Positions 35,623 through 44,967 of a stretch of DNA of 64,000 nucleotides are shown piece by piece (the first letter of the stretch is position 1; the number at the start of each line of letters is the position of its first letter). This stretch comes from CAZVGZ01 sp964627605. Its GTDB lineage: Bacteria; Latescibacterota; MWCZ01; CAZVGZ01. The stretch spans positions 212,176 through 276,175 of the forward strand of contig CAZVGZ010000001.1 of NCBI GenBank assembly GCA_964627605.1, in the 5' to 3' direction. The notes beneath the pieces were generated by a model. That model was not told the DNA's origin. It searched no databases and worked only from the letters and a program-made list of their open reading frames with translations. Both the position numbers and the translations under genes were made by a program.

Positions 35623-38034
35623 GTGCGCCGTCTAGTGCCCTACCTGTTCTCGGTCTGTGTGATCGCGTTAGCAGCGTGCGGCGGATCGCAGACCGACAAA
35701 AAAACAAAACTGGTAGTCTGGGGCACCACTGAATCCGAGGGCAAGGTTGGCTACGACAGCCTCTCTGCGGCCTATGAGAGGCGATACCCCAATGTCGAAG
35801 TAGTCCGCGCCATCCCAGAACGCGGACAGGACCTCCAAAAACTTCTGTGCGCCTACGTTGGCGGCGATCCACCTGACGTAATCCTGAGGGAGAGCCGTTT
35901 TCTGGGCAATCTCGCCGCCAGGGGGATTGTACGATCGCTGGACGACTTAGTAGAGCGGGACAGAGACAAGCCCGGCGGGATCGACCCCGACGATTACTAT
36001 CAAGGCGCGTGGGAGGAGATGAGATACCGAGGTCAGACTTACGGAATCCCCTACGGTGCTGATCCGTGCGTATTTGCTTACAACAGGCACGCGTTCAGGG
36101 AGGTGGGGCTCGATCCAGAACGACCGCCCAAAAACTGGGATGAGCTCAAGGAGTACGCTGTCAAGCTCACAAAGTGGAACGAAGACGGTCAGCTAGAGAG
36201 GGTCGGGTTTATGCCCTATTTCAGAGGGATGGACCCGTTCGCGTTTTGGGTCCATCAGTTAGGTGGTTCGATTCTTGATTCGGCTGGTACGAAGAGCGGG
36301 TTCACCAGCCCAGAATCGATACAGGCGCTTAAATACGTCAAGGAGCTTTTCGACATACAGGGAGGCAGGCGCAAAGTCGCTGCGTTTGCGATGGCGACAA
36401 CGCAGGCTGAGAATGTCGATGCGTTCCAGCTCGGTAAGATCGCCATGGGCATCGACGATAATTTTATCATATACCGTACAGCGCGATACGGCAACAAGGA
36501 CGTTCTTGATTTGGGTCTTGCGTTGGTGCCGATGCCAACCGACTCGTCGGCTCAGTCGATGTACCGCAGAGGCGGGGTCTGGGCGATTCCATCAAACGCC
36601 AAACACGTCGAAGAGGCGTGGGACTTCATAAAGTTCTTCCAGTCGTCTGAAGGTTTTTTGGCTCACAAACGAGCTATCGCCGAGCGGGACATGCGCGAAA
36701 AAGGGATGCAGTACGGCGGCGCGCATGCCCGGCGAACACTGAATGTCTATCACGACGAGTTTCTGCCTCCTGACTCAGCACTGCGCGTGGAGGCCAAGAA
36801 AGTCACAAAGTTCGTGGATTATGTCTGGTCGCCAGCTACTACCGCTGTTGCCAGTTTTATATGGGACAGGACCGAAGATGCGTTTGCTGATGCGACATAC
36901 GGCATCAGGCCCATAGAAGAGGCGCTGGAGATAGCGCAAGTAAAGACTGACGAGGAGCTGTCGCGCTACTATGGCGAGAAGCAGATCAGTTCGGTCAACT
37001 GGGCGCGTGTATCACTTCTGCTGTTCGCGGTGTTCCTTGTGGGCATCGGCGTCATCTGGTGGCAGAGTCGTAAGCAGAGCGGGTCGGCAGGGGCAGGCGT
37101 CAACGAGTTCTGGACCGGTATGGCGTTTCTTGGTCCGTGGGTTTTCGGGTTCCTGATTTTCACGTTGGGGCCGCTCCTGTTCTCCATCGTAATAAGCTTC
37201 ACAGAGTACGAGGTTATAAGCCACGCCAGGTGGGTCGGGTTTGAGAACTACATCAACCTGTTCAGCCGAGACCCGGCGTTCTGGAAATCGCTCTGGAATA
37301 CTGTCTATATGACCCTGGCGATCCCGTTTGGGATGGCTGTCGGGCTCTCCATCGCCATGCTGCTCAACTCCAAAGTCAAGGGCATGGCGTTCTACCGGAC
37401 GATCTATTATCTGCCTGCCATCGTCCCGATGGTCGCTAGCTCCATTCTCTGGCTGTGGGTGCTTCACCCCAAGCTCGGTGTATTCAACATCATGCTCGCC
37501 GATTGGGGGATAACCCCTATCATCGTCTGGTTTGTTGAGCGGTTCAATGATGTCACCGGGCTGTTCGGCGTGGCAGCGGTGGACACGCAGTTCTGGCTCT
37601 GGGTGCAGAGCGAGGACTGGTCGAAGCCTGGGATTATTGTCATGGGGCTGTGGGGTGCTGGTGCTAGCATGATAATCTGGCTTGCAGGTCTCAAGGGGAT
37701 ACCTGAACATCTCTACGAAGCTGCTCAACTCGATGGTGCTGGCCCGTGGAGGCGGTTTGTTCACGTCACACTACCAATGCTATCGCCATACATCTTTTTC
37801 AATCTGGTAACCGGCGTTATCGGTACTTTCCAGGTGTTCACCCAGGCTTTCGTTATGACCTTGGGCGGCCCGGCGCAGAGTACGCTCTTCTACGTCTACT
37901 ACCTTTTCAACAACGCATTTAGCTATTTCAAGATGGGCTATGCTTCGGCGATGGCGTGGATACTGTTCTTAGTGATTTTCGTTCTGACAATGATCCAACT
38001 CTGGCTGTCAAAACGGTGGGTGCACTATGAGTGA
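35623..38034 (+). CDS. Sugar ABC transporter: solute-binding lipoprotein fused to permease
   Basis: 803 residues from GTG (GAGG at 7 nt). A lipobox LAAC (Cys19) starts a family 1 solute-binding protein (about 25-450; KLVVWGTTESEGKVGYDSL). A membrane helix near 462-480 leads into a MalF/UgpA-type permease (about 490-803), with the ATPase-coupling loop YEAAQLDGAGPWRRF near 697-711. Fusing the binding protein through a helix to the first permease tethers one binding site per transporter. It would import a sugar or oligosaccharide. The second permease follows at 39099, and no ATPase gene is seen, so a shared MsmX/UgpC-type ATPase is likely. Confidence 0.93.
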   Translation: MRRLVPYLFSVCVIALAACGGSQTDKKTKLVVWGTTESEGKVGYDSLSAAYERRYPNVEVVRAIPERGQDLQKLLCAYVGGDPPDVILRESRFLGNLAARGIVRSLDDLVERDRDKPGGIDPDDYYQGAWEEMRYRGQTYGIPYGADPCVFAYNRHAFREVGLDPERPPKNWDELKEYAVKLTKWNEDGQLERVGFMPYFRGMDPFAFWVHQLGGSILDSAGTKSGFTSPESIQALKYVKELFDIQGGRRKVAAFAMATTQAENVDAFQLGKIAMGIDDNFIIYRTARYGNKDVLDLGLALVPMPTDSSAQSMYRRGGVWAIPSNAKHVEEAWDFIKFFQSSEGFLAHKRAIAERDMREKGMQYGGAHARRTLNVYHDEFLPPDSALRVEAKKVTKFVDYVWSPATTAVASFIWDRTEDAFADATYGIRPIEEALEIAQVKTDEELSRYYGEKQISSVNWARVSLLLFAVFLVGIGVIWWQSRKQSGSAGAGVNEFWTGMAFLGPWVFGFLIFTLGPLLFSIVISFTEYEVISHARWVGFENYINLFSRDPAFWKSLWNTVYMTLAIPFGMAVGLSIAMLLNSKVKGMAFYRTIYYLPAIVPMVASSILWLWVLHPKLGVFNIMLADWGITPIIVWFVERFNDVTGLFGVAAVDTQFWLWVQSEDWSKPGIIVMGLWGAGASMIIWLAGLKGIPEHLYEAAQLDGAGPWRRFVHVTLPMLSPYIFFNLVTGVIGTFQVFTQAFVMTLGGPAQSTLFYVYYLFNNAFSYFKMGYASAMAWILFLVIFVLTMIQLWLSKRWVHYE

Positions 38035-38071
38035 CGACAGTGACCAGAAAGCGTTGAAGCGAGGCCGTTAA
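38027..38071 (+). CDS. 14-codon frame overlapping the transporter stop
   Basis: ATG at 38027 overlaps the transporter's TGA (ATGAGTGA) and encodes MSDDSDQKALKRGR, ending TAA just before the nuclease ATG at 38073. It looks like the coupled start of the second permease gene, cut off when the nuclease gene was inserted: the present permease also starts MSE. Alternatively it is a coupling leader for the nuclease. Confidence 0.35.
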   Translation: MSDDSDQKALKRGR

Positions 38072-38072
38072 C

Positions 38073-38972
38073 ATGCTGAAAGAAGGCGACCTAAAAGTGA
38101 CGGCCGGAGTCATCGTAGTGCTGGTCTTGATCGGCGTCGCTGAACTCATTGGCTGGATAACGTTTGTAGCGATCGCCGGTGGCGCGGTCTACATTATCAG
38201 GCAATACACCCGAGTCCAGAGGGCGAAAGAGGAGAAGAACAAAGAGCTTGCCCGGGCGAGAGAGGCTGTCGTAGCCAAGTATGCCCCCTGCGAACACGGC
38301 ATAATGGGTGCCAACCTCGCGCCTGACAAATGCGCCTTTTGTTTGGCCGATTTGGCGGCCTAGGAGGCGCAGACCGAAGCAGCCCAAAAGCGCCAAGCGG
38401 CGGAACGCCAACGCACCTATGAAAAATGGGTAGAGAGTATTCGATTGCCAGAATACCTCAAAACGATGGACCCACGCGATTTTGAAGATTTGGCGTGCCA
38501 GCTCTTCGAGCGGCTCGGTTATGAAGTAGAGCCAACGGAGTATGTCGGAGACAGCGGAGCAGACGGGTACCTGTACAGGGGCGGCGAGAAAACCGTAATG
38601 CAATGTAAAAGGGTCAAGGGCTCAGTTGGTGAACCGGTGCTTCGAGACCTGTTTGGGACTATGCATGCCAGTGGTTTGACATCTGCTATTGTCATGACGA
38701 CCGGTAAAGTCTCAGACCAGGCTCGTCGCTGGGTGGATGGCAAACCCATTCGGATAATAGAGCTTGACGAGCTCCGCACCCTGATTGAAGAAAACTTCAC
38801 GGCGAACAGCCTGGTACCGGATAAGTTCACGCCTCCGGAAACCGATTCCCTGTATTGCCCCAAATGCCGACGGCCGTTTCGCAAAATCAACCGTCGGCGT
38901 GGTTCTTCCTATTATTGCACTGGTTATCCAAAATGCCGGTACACTCGGTCCGCCAACCGGAGGCGGATATGA
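38073..38972 (+). pseudogene. Mrr-type restriction endonuclease with membrane helix and zinc fingers, internal TAG
   Basis: The frame 38073-38363 has a membrane segment (VTAGVIVVLVLIGVAELIGW) and a CEHG-x9-CAFC zinc-finger-like motif, then TAG (38361-38363). The same frame goes on without a break through a helical linker (EAQTEAAQKRQAAERQRTYE) into an Mrr_cat domain (DFEDLACQLFERLGYEVEPT; GADGYLYRGGEKTVMQCKR with the D and QxK residues), and ends in a topoisomerase-type C4 zinc finger (CPKCRRPF...CTGYPKC). Except for TAG this is a complete 299-residue protein. It sits inside a sugar-transport operon, which suggests insertion. Confidence 0.8.
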
Positions 38973-39098
38973 GAATGATAGTGGCCTGTCCACACAATGA
39001 TCGGCAGCAGCTGCTGTCCGGGGCAATGAGGCGGATGACCGCACCAGGTGAAAAACACTTGTTGTCAAGCACGCCATATCAGCTCAGATTGGTGCAAA

Positions 39099-40001
39099 AT
39101 GAGTGAGACAGTCGAAACTACGACATCTGCTGCTGTGCTGACTAAAGCGCAGCGGGAGCGGATTAGGAAGTTGATTCTTCATGCCATGCTGGTGGCGGGA
39201 AGTGTTGTCTTTTCGATCCCGTTTGTGTGGCTGTTGACCACGGCGTTTAAGTCCGATGCGGAGATGGCGGCGTTCCCTCCGATCTGGATACCAGGGAAAT
39301 TCCTGACCTGGCCGATTATTTGGGATACGCTTTGGATCAGCTTCGATAGGGCGCTCAAATACATCCCATACTGGAACCTGATGTTTAACTCGGCCTACAT
39401 CGCTGCTATGAACATCATCGGCGAGCTTCTGTCGTGCAGTCTGGTTGCTTACGGGTTCTCACGGGTGCGGTTTCGTGGCCGGGATGTGCTGTTTGTTCTG
39501 GTGCTCTCGACAATGATGTTGCCTGGGCAGGTGACGATGATCCCGGTGTTTTTGATCTACGACTGGCTCGGATGGTATAACACCTACAAGCCGTTGTGGT
39601 TCAGGGCGTTCACCGGAAACGCGTTCTATATTTTTCTTCTACGGCAGTTTATGCTGACAATCCCCCGTGACTTAGAAGACGCCGCCAAGATCGACGGCTG
39701 CGGACATTTCCGCATCTACACCACGATCATAATACCGCTCATCAAACCGGCGCTGGCGACAATCGCTATCTTCACGTTCATGGGTTCGTGGAACGAGTTC
39801 ATGGGGCCGTTGATCTACATAACGGACATGGACAAGATGCCGCTTTCACTGGGGCTTCAGATGTTCAGAGGCGCGCATGGCACTGAGTGGGGTCCGCTGA
39901 TGGCAGCGTCGCTAATCATGATCGTGCCTGTGATCGTGCTGTTTTTCAGTGCGCAAAAGTACTTTATTCAGGGTGTAACCCTGACCGGTATGAAGGGCTG
40001 A
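39099..40001 (+). CDS. Sugar ABC transporter permease, MalG/UgpE type
   Basis: 300 residues from ATG at 39099; the open frame extends upstream to 39048 but that stretch is out of keeping with the family. There are six membrane helices. The coupling loop EDAAKIDGCGHFRIYTTI (about 205-222) carries the EAA-type signature. It partners the fused binding-protein/permease. It is separated from it by the nuclease gene, which is unusual for this gene pair. Confidence 0.95.
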   Translation: MSETVETTTSAAVLTKAQRERIRKLILHAMLVAGSVVFSIPFVWLLTTAFKSDAEMAAFPPIWIPGKFLTWPIIWDTLWISFDRALKYIPYWNLMFNSAYIAAMNIIGELLSCSLVAYGFSRVRFRGRDVLFVLVLSTMMLPGQVTMIPVFLIYDWLGWYNTYKPLWFRAFTGNAFYIFLLRQFMLTIPRDLEDAAKIDGCGHFRIYTTIIIPLIKPALATIAIFTFMGSWNEFMGPLIYITDMDKMPLSLGLQMFRGAHGTEWGPLMAASLIMIVPVIVLFFSAQKYFIQGVTLTGMKG

Positions 40002-40033
40002 TTCTGTCGGCCTGACAGATTAAGGAGGACTTC

Positions 40034-40882
40034 ATGACTATCGAGTCCGTAGATCGTAGTTCGCATCTGGTACGGGTGTTGATCGCGTCAACTGTGGTCG
40101 CAGTATGCTGTCTGGTTCTGCCTTCTTGCGAAAAAGGGAGCGACAGCCTGGGTGTGGACACGTCCGCCGCGAAAGCCGCAGGCGAAGAGTCAGACGACGG
40201 CATTGATTGGGAGCCGGTTCGAAGCACACCGCCACAAAAGTGGTCGGACGAGCTAAAGGCGAAGATGATAGCATCAGGGCACGATCCGGCGCGTGTGGCA
40301 CGTCGGATGAAACATCACCGAGACCGGCCTGTCTGGCGTGAAGCGATGGCCACCGATCCTGACGAGTGGTCCGACGAACTCAGATCCAAACTGCTCGCGC
40401 TAAAACCCGGCAGTACGATAGAAGAGATCGCCGAGGGGGTTCGCAAGCGCCGCGTGTGGCGTGAAGCATCCCAGATGGCCCCTGAGGAGTGGTCGGACGA
40501 ACTCAAATCCAAACTGCTAGAGATTAAGCCTGGCAGTACGATAGAAGAGATAGCAGATAGGATGCAGAGGCGTAGGCACCGGCGCGGCGATCTGGACGGG
40601 ATCAGGCGGCGTATCAGGGCTGCGGTCGAGAGCGGAGAGATAACGCCAGAGGAAGGCCGACGAAAGATGCGGGCGGTCCGCCGCAAACGCCACCGCAGAA
40701 GCGACGGCGATTCCAGGCTCCGCGAGTTCCAGCGTCAGGTCAAAAAGGAGGCGTTGGCTATCCCGCCAGAGGAGTGGTCAGACGAGCTAAAGGCCAAAAT
40801 CATCCGCGCCGGTTGGGACCTGAATACCTTCACTGAACGCATTCGGCAATACCAGCAGAAGGTGAGCGATTCCGCTAATTGA
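40034..40882 (+). CDS. Lipoprotein with four WSDELK repeats
   Basis: 282 residues. A perfect AAGGAGG lies ahead of ATG. The lipobox is LPSC (Cys32). Four repeats of about 27 residues begin PPQKWSDELKAKMI, DPDEWSDELRSKLL, APEEWSDELKSKLL and PPEEWSDELKAKII. The two central ones continue with KPGSTIEEIA. Arg-rich helical stretches separate them, including a calcium-independent EITPEEGRRKMRA segment. It is very basic for a lipoprotein. It is the last gene of the transporter operon. I do not recognise the repeat. A periplasmic scaffold binding an acidic polymer would fit (inference). Confidence 0.8.
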   Translation: MTIESVDRSSHLVRVLIASTVVAVCCLVLPSCEKGSDSLGVDTSAAKAAGEESDDGIDWEPVRSTPPQKWSDELKAKMIASGHDPARVARRMKHHRDRPVWREAMATDPDEWSDELRSKLLALKPGSTIEEIAEGVRKRRVWREASQMAPEEWSDELKSKLLEIKPGSTIEEIADRMQRRRHRRGDLDGIRRRIRAAVESGEITPEEGRRKMRAVRRKRHRRSDGDSRLREFQRQVKKEALAIPPEEWSDELKAKIIRAGWDLNTFTERIRQYQQKVSDSAN

Positions 40883-40915
40883 TTTCTTTTGCCAGCACCG
40901 CGTAACGTAGCTCAG

Positions 40916-40950
40916 AAAGCCCTCGACATATCTGATCGGTCGGGGGCTTT
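40916..40950 (+). terminator. Intrinsic-type terminator of the transporter operon
   Basis: Arms AAAGCCCTCGAC (40916-40927) and GTCGGGGGCTTT (40939-40950) pair over 12 positions with one G-T wobble and an 11-nt loop. It lies 34 bp past the lipoprotein stop and between two convergent genes. The T tract is short, so it may act on both strands. Confidence 0.6.
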
Positions 40951-41036
40951 GCGTTGTACGAACGGTATCTCTCCAATTTTGGCCGATCTGATTTCTTGCC
41001 AGCCAAATGGGCAACAGTACCTCCACACTGCTGAGA

Positions 41037-41822
41037 TCACTCTGATATTTCCGCTTCAAATACGGTCACGGCCTGTCCTCTGAGAAGCACGCGTTTATCT
41101 TCGACGCGAACGCCAATTGTACCCCCGCGCTTTGACGCTTGATAGGCGGTGAATTCGGTTTTGTTTAGGTGCTGCTGCCAGTAGGGTCCCAGGGCGCAGT
41201 GGGCTGAGCCGGTGACCGGGTCTTTGTCGATCCCTGCTCCCGGTGCGAAGAAGCGGGAGATGAAATCGTATTCGGGGGAGTCTGATGTGCTGGTGACGAT
41301 GACGCCTCTGACATTGAGCGATTTTAGTGCGGCGAAATCCTGCTGCATCTTCCTCAATACGCCAGCGGACTCGATCTCCACCAGGTAATCGTGTGCGCTC
41401 AGGCCTACGTATTTGAGTGCAGTGCCAAGGGCGGTTTCCAGACCTTCGGGTGTCTGAGCACGCTCAACAGGCAGCGCCGGAAAATCCATTTCGATCCAAC
41501 CGTCACGGTGGGTTGCCGTTAGAAGGCCGCTACGTGTGTGGAACCTCGCGGTATCGTCTGGTAGTAACACGCCGGTCTCATACAACACATGCGCGCTGGC
41601 GAGTGTGGCGTGGCCGCACAGATCGACCTCCACCGTCGGGGTGAACCAGCGCAGATCAAAACCGTCTGGCTGCCGAACGAGAAATGCCGTCTCCGAGAGG
41701 TTCATCTCCATTGCGACGTTGGCGTACCATGCGTCGTCAAGGGATTTGGTGAGTATGCACACCGCCGCCGGATTCCCAGCAAATTGTCTGTCGGTGAAAG
41801 CGTCTACCTGATATATCTTCAC
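41037..41822 (-). CDS. PhzF-family isomerase-like protein
   Basis: 261 residues from the GTG at 41822, chosen because the family begins KIYQVDAFTDRQFAGNPAAV; upstream codons to 41957 lack similarity. The first half has the catalytic Glu in AMEMNLSETAFL and the motif DLRWFTPTVEVDLCGHATLA. The second half has FAPGAGIDKDPVTGSAHCAL. PhzF-like proteins isomerise or epimerise small acids, and most have unknown substrates. It is convergent with the transporter operon. Confidence 0.92.
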   Translation of the reverse strand: MKIYQVDAFTDRQFAGNPAAVCILTKSLDDAWYANVAMEMNLSETAFLVRQPDGFDLRWFTPTVEVDLCGHATLASAHVLYETGVLLPDDTARFHTRSGLLTATHRDGWIEMDFPALPVERAQTPEGLETALGTALKYVGLSAHDYLVEIESAGVLRKMQQDFAALKSLNVRGVIVTSTSDSPEYDFISRFFAPGAGIDKDPVTGSAHCALGPYWQQHLNKTEFTAYQASKRGGTIGVRVEDKRVLLRGQAVTVFEAEISE

Positions 41823-42044
41823 GACTTCTGTGTCTCCCCTACTTCTCAGAAATGTGGGTCGCGACGCGGTCAAATATACAATGTTCGGTGTGGTGGAATC
41901 TTGCCCAGTCAGATCGTGATGGCTATCATTTCGACGGTAGTGATCAATACCGATCATAGTGACAATCGATGGCTTTCCATCAAGGTCGTTTTGAACACAG
42001 GGAGTGCCGACTGAGTTTCGTCAACAGAAAGATGGGTTTTGGTT

Positions 42045-43262
42045 ATGGTATACAGCGTCCAGGATCGGGAGATTGTGCGCGATTTGGCGCGCAGAGTGAT
42101 CGAGTGTGCGCACGAGCCGAAAATGGCCCCAATCGTCAAGCGTTGGGCCGATGTCAACGCGCTCAGGAAGCCCGATAGAGCGCCGGTGTACTGCCGCCCG
42201 GTGGGTTGCTGGAGTGAGATTCTGCCTGCTGAGGCGATTCAGTGTGAAGACCCGTGGCTACGGGGTTTTGAGTACAGATTTCGCCAGATATTGCACAAGC
42301 GTGATATTGGCGACGACACGCCCATCGACGGCTATTTTTCCGCGTCGGCGGCTTTCGACGTGACACCTCCCAACGTCTGGGGCGTGGAGATTCGCCGCGT
42401 ACCTACGGATGTCAAAGGCGGTGCCTGGGCGTACGACGCGTCGCTTAGGACCGAAAAGGATTTTGACGCTCTTCAACTTCCGCAGTACGTCTATAACGAC
42501 GCTAAGACCAAAGCCAATATCGAGGAGTTGTCGGAGCTGTTGGGCGACATCGCTCCGGTCAAGTTGGGGGTTGGCGCACCGCTGTCGGCGACGCTGGGGA
42601 ATATGGCGTCAGACCTGTTTGGCCTGGAGCAGATGATGCTCGACATGGTTGACAGGCCGAAGCTGGTTCACCGCCTCATGAAGTACATGAGCGACGCGGT
42701 CCTTGGTGGTGTAAAGCAGATTGAAGAGATGAATATGGTGACGCCGAACAACGTTGGGGCTATGACCGCCAGCGATCCCATCGGCGATGTGTCAGACGGT
42801 TCCGGGGGTTCATTTAAGAACTGCTGGTGTATGGCCAACTCGCAGGAGTTCGATCAGGTCTCGCCCCAGATGTGGGACGAGTTCTGTCTACAGTACCAAA
42901 AACCGATTTTTGAGCGATATGGCCTTGTGGGCTATGGCTGCTGCGAGAACCTGACACACAAGATCGACGGTGTGCTGACCATTCCCAACCTGCGGATTTT
43001 CGTCAGCAGCGCCTGGACTGATCTGGGCACCGTGCTGAGCAAAATCGGCACCGACTACTGCATAATGTGGCGGCAGAAAGCGAGTGATGTGGTCTACTCT
43101 GAGGAGAGCCGTGTTCGCGATGATCTGCTAAAAGGAGCCGAAAACCTGAAGGGTCACTACTACCAGATTGTCCTTAGAGAGCTTCAAACGCTCGCCGGCA
43201 ACCTGGACAGGCTTCATGTATGGACCCGTCACGCCATCGAGGCCGCAGAGAGATTTTCCTAA
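42045..43262 (+). CDS. Uroporphyrinogen-decarboxylase-like (URO-D superfamily) protein
   Basis: 405 residues from ATG at 42045 (a TTG two codons upstream is also open). It is a TIM-barrel of the URO-D/methyltransferase superfamily, with APIVKRWADVNAL and PVKLGVGAPLSATLGNMAS segments and a Cys pair in the late GLVGYGCCENLTHKID. True HemE residues are not evident. This branch is common in environmental genomes and probably acts as a corrinoid- or zinc-dependent methyltransferase. Its stop overlaps the ATG of the dehydrogenase downstream (TAATG). Confidence 0.85.
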   Translation: MVYSVQDREIVRDLARRVIECAHEPKMAPIVKRWADVNALRKPDRAPVYCRPVGCWSEILPAEAIQCEDPWLRGFEYRFRQILHKRDIGDDTPIDGYFSASAAFDVTPPNVWGVEIRRVPTDVKGGAWAYDASLRTEKDFDALQLPQYVYNDAKTKANIEELSELLGDIAPVKLGVGAPLSATLGNMASDLFGLEQMMLDMVDRPKLVHRLMKYMSDAVLGGVKQIEEMNMVTPNNVGAMTASDPIGDVSDGSGGSFKNCWCMANSQEFDQVSPQMWDEFCLQYQKPIFERYGLVGYGCCENLTHKIDGVLTIPNLRIFVSSAWTDLGTVLSKIGTDYCIMWRQKASDVVYSEESRVRDDLLKGAENLKGHYYQIVLRELQTLAGNLDRLHVWTRHAIEAAERFS

Positions 43263-43975
43263 TGACAATCGAGGGTCAACACGCGGTCATCACCGGCGCT
43301 GGGCGCGGTATCGGGCGTTCAATCTCATTAGCACTGGCAGCTGCTGGTGTGGAGGTGGTGCTCGCCTCGCGGACCAAGAGCCAGCTTGAGGCGGTTGCCC
43401 TGGAAATAAAAACCCTCGGCGGGATAGCGCACGTCGTCCCAACAGACGTGAGTGATGAAATAGAGGTCGAGGACCTCGCCAAAATAGCGGTCGATGCGTG
43501 CGGGACGATCGAGATTCTGGTAAACAACGCCGCTCAGTTCGGCGGCGGGCCGGTCGCTGATCTGGATGTCGCTATCTGGGACAAGGTGATGGCGACCAAT
43601 ATGCGCGGTGTGTTTCTGGCGACAAAAGCGTTTCTGCCAGTGATGACAAAAGCAGGCGGTGGCTCAGTGGTGATGATTTCGTCAACGTCAGGCAAACGTG
43701 CAGACGCTGGATCATCTGCATATGCGGCATCCAAATATGGGCTCATAGGGTTTTCGGATGCGCTGAGGCAGGAGGTGCGGCGGGACGACATACGCGTTGT
43801 GGTGGTCTGCCCAAGCGCTGTTGATACAGGTGTCAAAGACCCATCACTGGTTCAGCAGTCGGGGAGAGCCGTAAGGCTGATGGGAGAAGATATTGCACAG
43901 GCGGTGGTTGATGTCTGCCAGATGCCGCCACGAGCGATGATCCGAGAGTTTGAGGTCTGGTGTACGAACCCCTAA
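43262..43975 (+). CDS. Short-chain dehydrogenase/reductase
   Basis: 237 residues from ATG at 43262. Classical SDR: TGAGRGIGRSI nucleotide loop (about 11-21), NNAAQFGG (about 84-91), catalytic Ser in VVMISSTSGKR and YAASKYG with the Tyr/Lys pair (about 155-161). It oxidises or reduces an alcohol/ketone with NAD(P). It is coupled to the URO-D-like gene, so the two probably act in one pathway. Confidence 0.94.
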   Translation: MTIEGQHAVITGAGRGIGRSISLALAAAGVEVVLASRTKSQLEAVALEIKTLGGIAHVVPTDVSDEIEVEDLAKIAVDACGTIEILVNNAAQFGGGPVADLDVAIWDKVMATNMRGVFLATKAFLPVMTKAGGGSVVMISSTSGKRADAGSSAYAASKYGLIGFSDALRQEVRRDDIRVVVVCPSAVDTGVKDPSLVQQSGRAVRLMGEDIAQAVVDVCQMPPRAMIREFEVWCTNP

Positions 43976-43984
43976 ATCCAACGC

Positions 43985-44876
43985 CTATTCCACCGGGTTG
44001 ACAAGTTCGCCGATCCCGTCAATTGCTATGCAGACCTTGTCGCCAGGGGCTAGCGCTAGCTCATCGGGCGGCACGACGCCCGTGCCTGTCAGCAAAATCA
44101 CGCCCTGGTCAAATCTGTTCTCCCTCCAAAGCCATCCCATCAGATCATCAAAAGTGCGGTGAAAATTCGCTGTCGATGTCGAACCTGCGAAAATCTCTGA
44201 TCCGCTTCGGTGGATTGTCATGCTGATGCCCAAGTCGTAGGGATCGGGCACCTCGTCCACCAGTGCGATTTTGGCCCCCACGGCGCAGCATCCGATATTA
44301 GGTCTTTGCCTGCGGTAGATAGAGTGGGTTGTCGCCCTCAATGTCCCTGGCGGACATGTCGTTGCCTGCGGTGAACCCAAAAAACTTTCCGTTGGACGAG
44401 ATGACCAGCGCAAGCTCCGGCTCTGGGACAGTCCAGTTGGAATCGTGGCGGACCCGTACAGGCTCTAGCGGGTCTGATACGCGCTCTGGTGTTGATTTGA
44501 GAAACAGTTCAGGCCGATCGGCATCGTAGACACGGTCGTAGACCGATGCGGACGTCTCAGACTCAGCCATCCGCGCGTCGCGGCTGCGGGTGTAGGTGAC
44601 CCCAGCAGCCCAGACCTCCTGCCGGTCTATCGGCGCGACGATATGGGGACGGTCGGAATCTCTGTTTAGCAGTTCGGGCCAACTCCACGTCGGCGCAGAT
44701 TTTTCGGCCTGCTCGGTTTGTCGATGCACAAATGCTATCGGGTCGTCGCTGGTGAAGACAGCCGAAATGTCAGAGCAGCCGACCGGGTCGACTGCGGTGA
44801 GATCAAACACATCGTCACCTCTGCACCAGCCCAGACGGAATGTGTTGTCAGGCAAAGATATACGACACAGAGCCAA
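43985..44876 (-). pseudogene. Fumarylacetoacetate-hydrolase-family protein, single-base frameshift
   Basis: 44298-44876 carries most of the FAH fold (WAAGVTYTRSRDARM, VPEPELALVISSNGKFFGFT and the metal-binding E-E-D region near NDMSARDIEGDNPLYLPQAK), then stops at KT-TAA. 43985-44413 continues in another frame with GCCAVGAKIALVDEVPDPYD to GDKVCIAIDGIGEL. Removing one base in the TAATAT at about 44296-44300 gives QAKTYIGCCAVGAKI, the family sequence. Members hydrolyse 2,4-diketo-3-deoxy sugar acids, which would suit the rhamnonate dehydratase at 52938. It is a recent mutation or a sequence error. Confidence 0.85.
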
Positions 44877-44967
44877 ATCGCCCTCTCATGTTTATGCTGC
44901 GGTTTTCAACAGTTCTGTCAGCGAACGCATTGTGCCAAGCAGGATCCGATGAGATAGCTACTGGTGC

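Noticed and set aside
37012..37764. Minus-strand open frame of 250 codons inside the transporter gene
   Set aside because: It is antisense to the permease coding sequence, and its composition is that expected of a reversed membrane protein gene.
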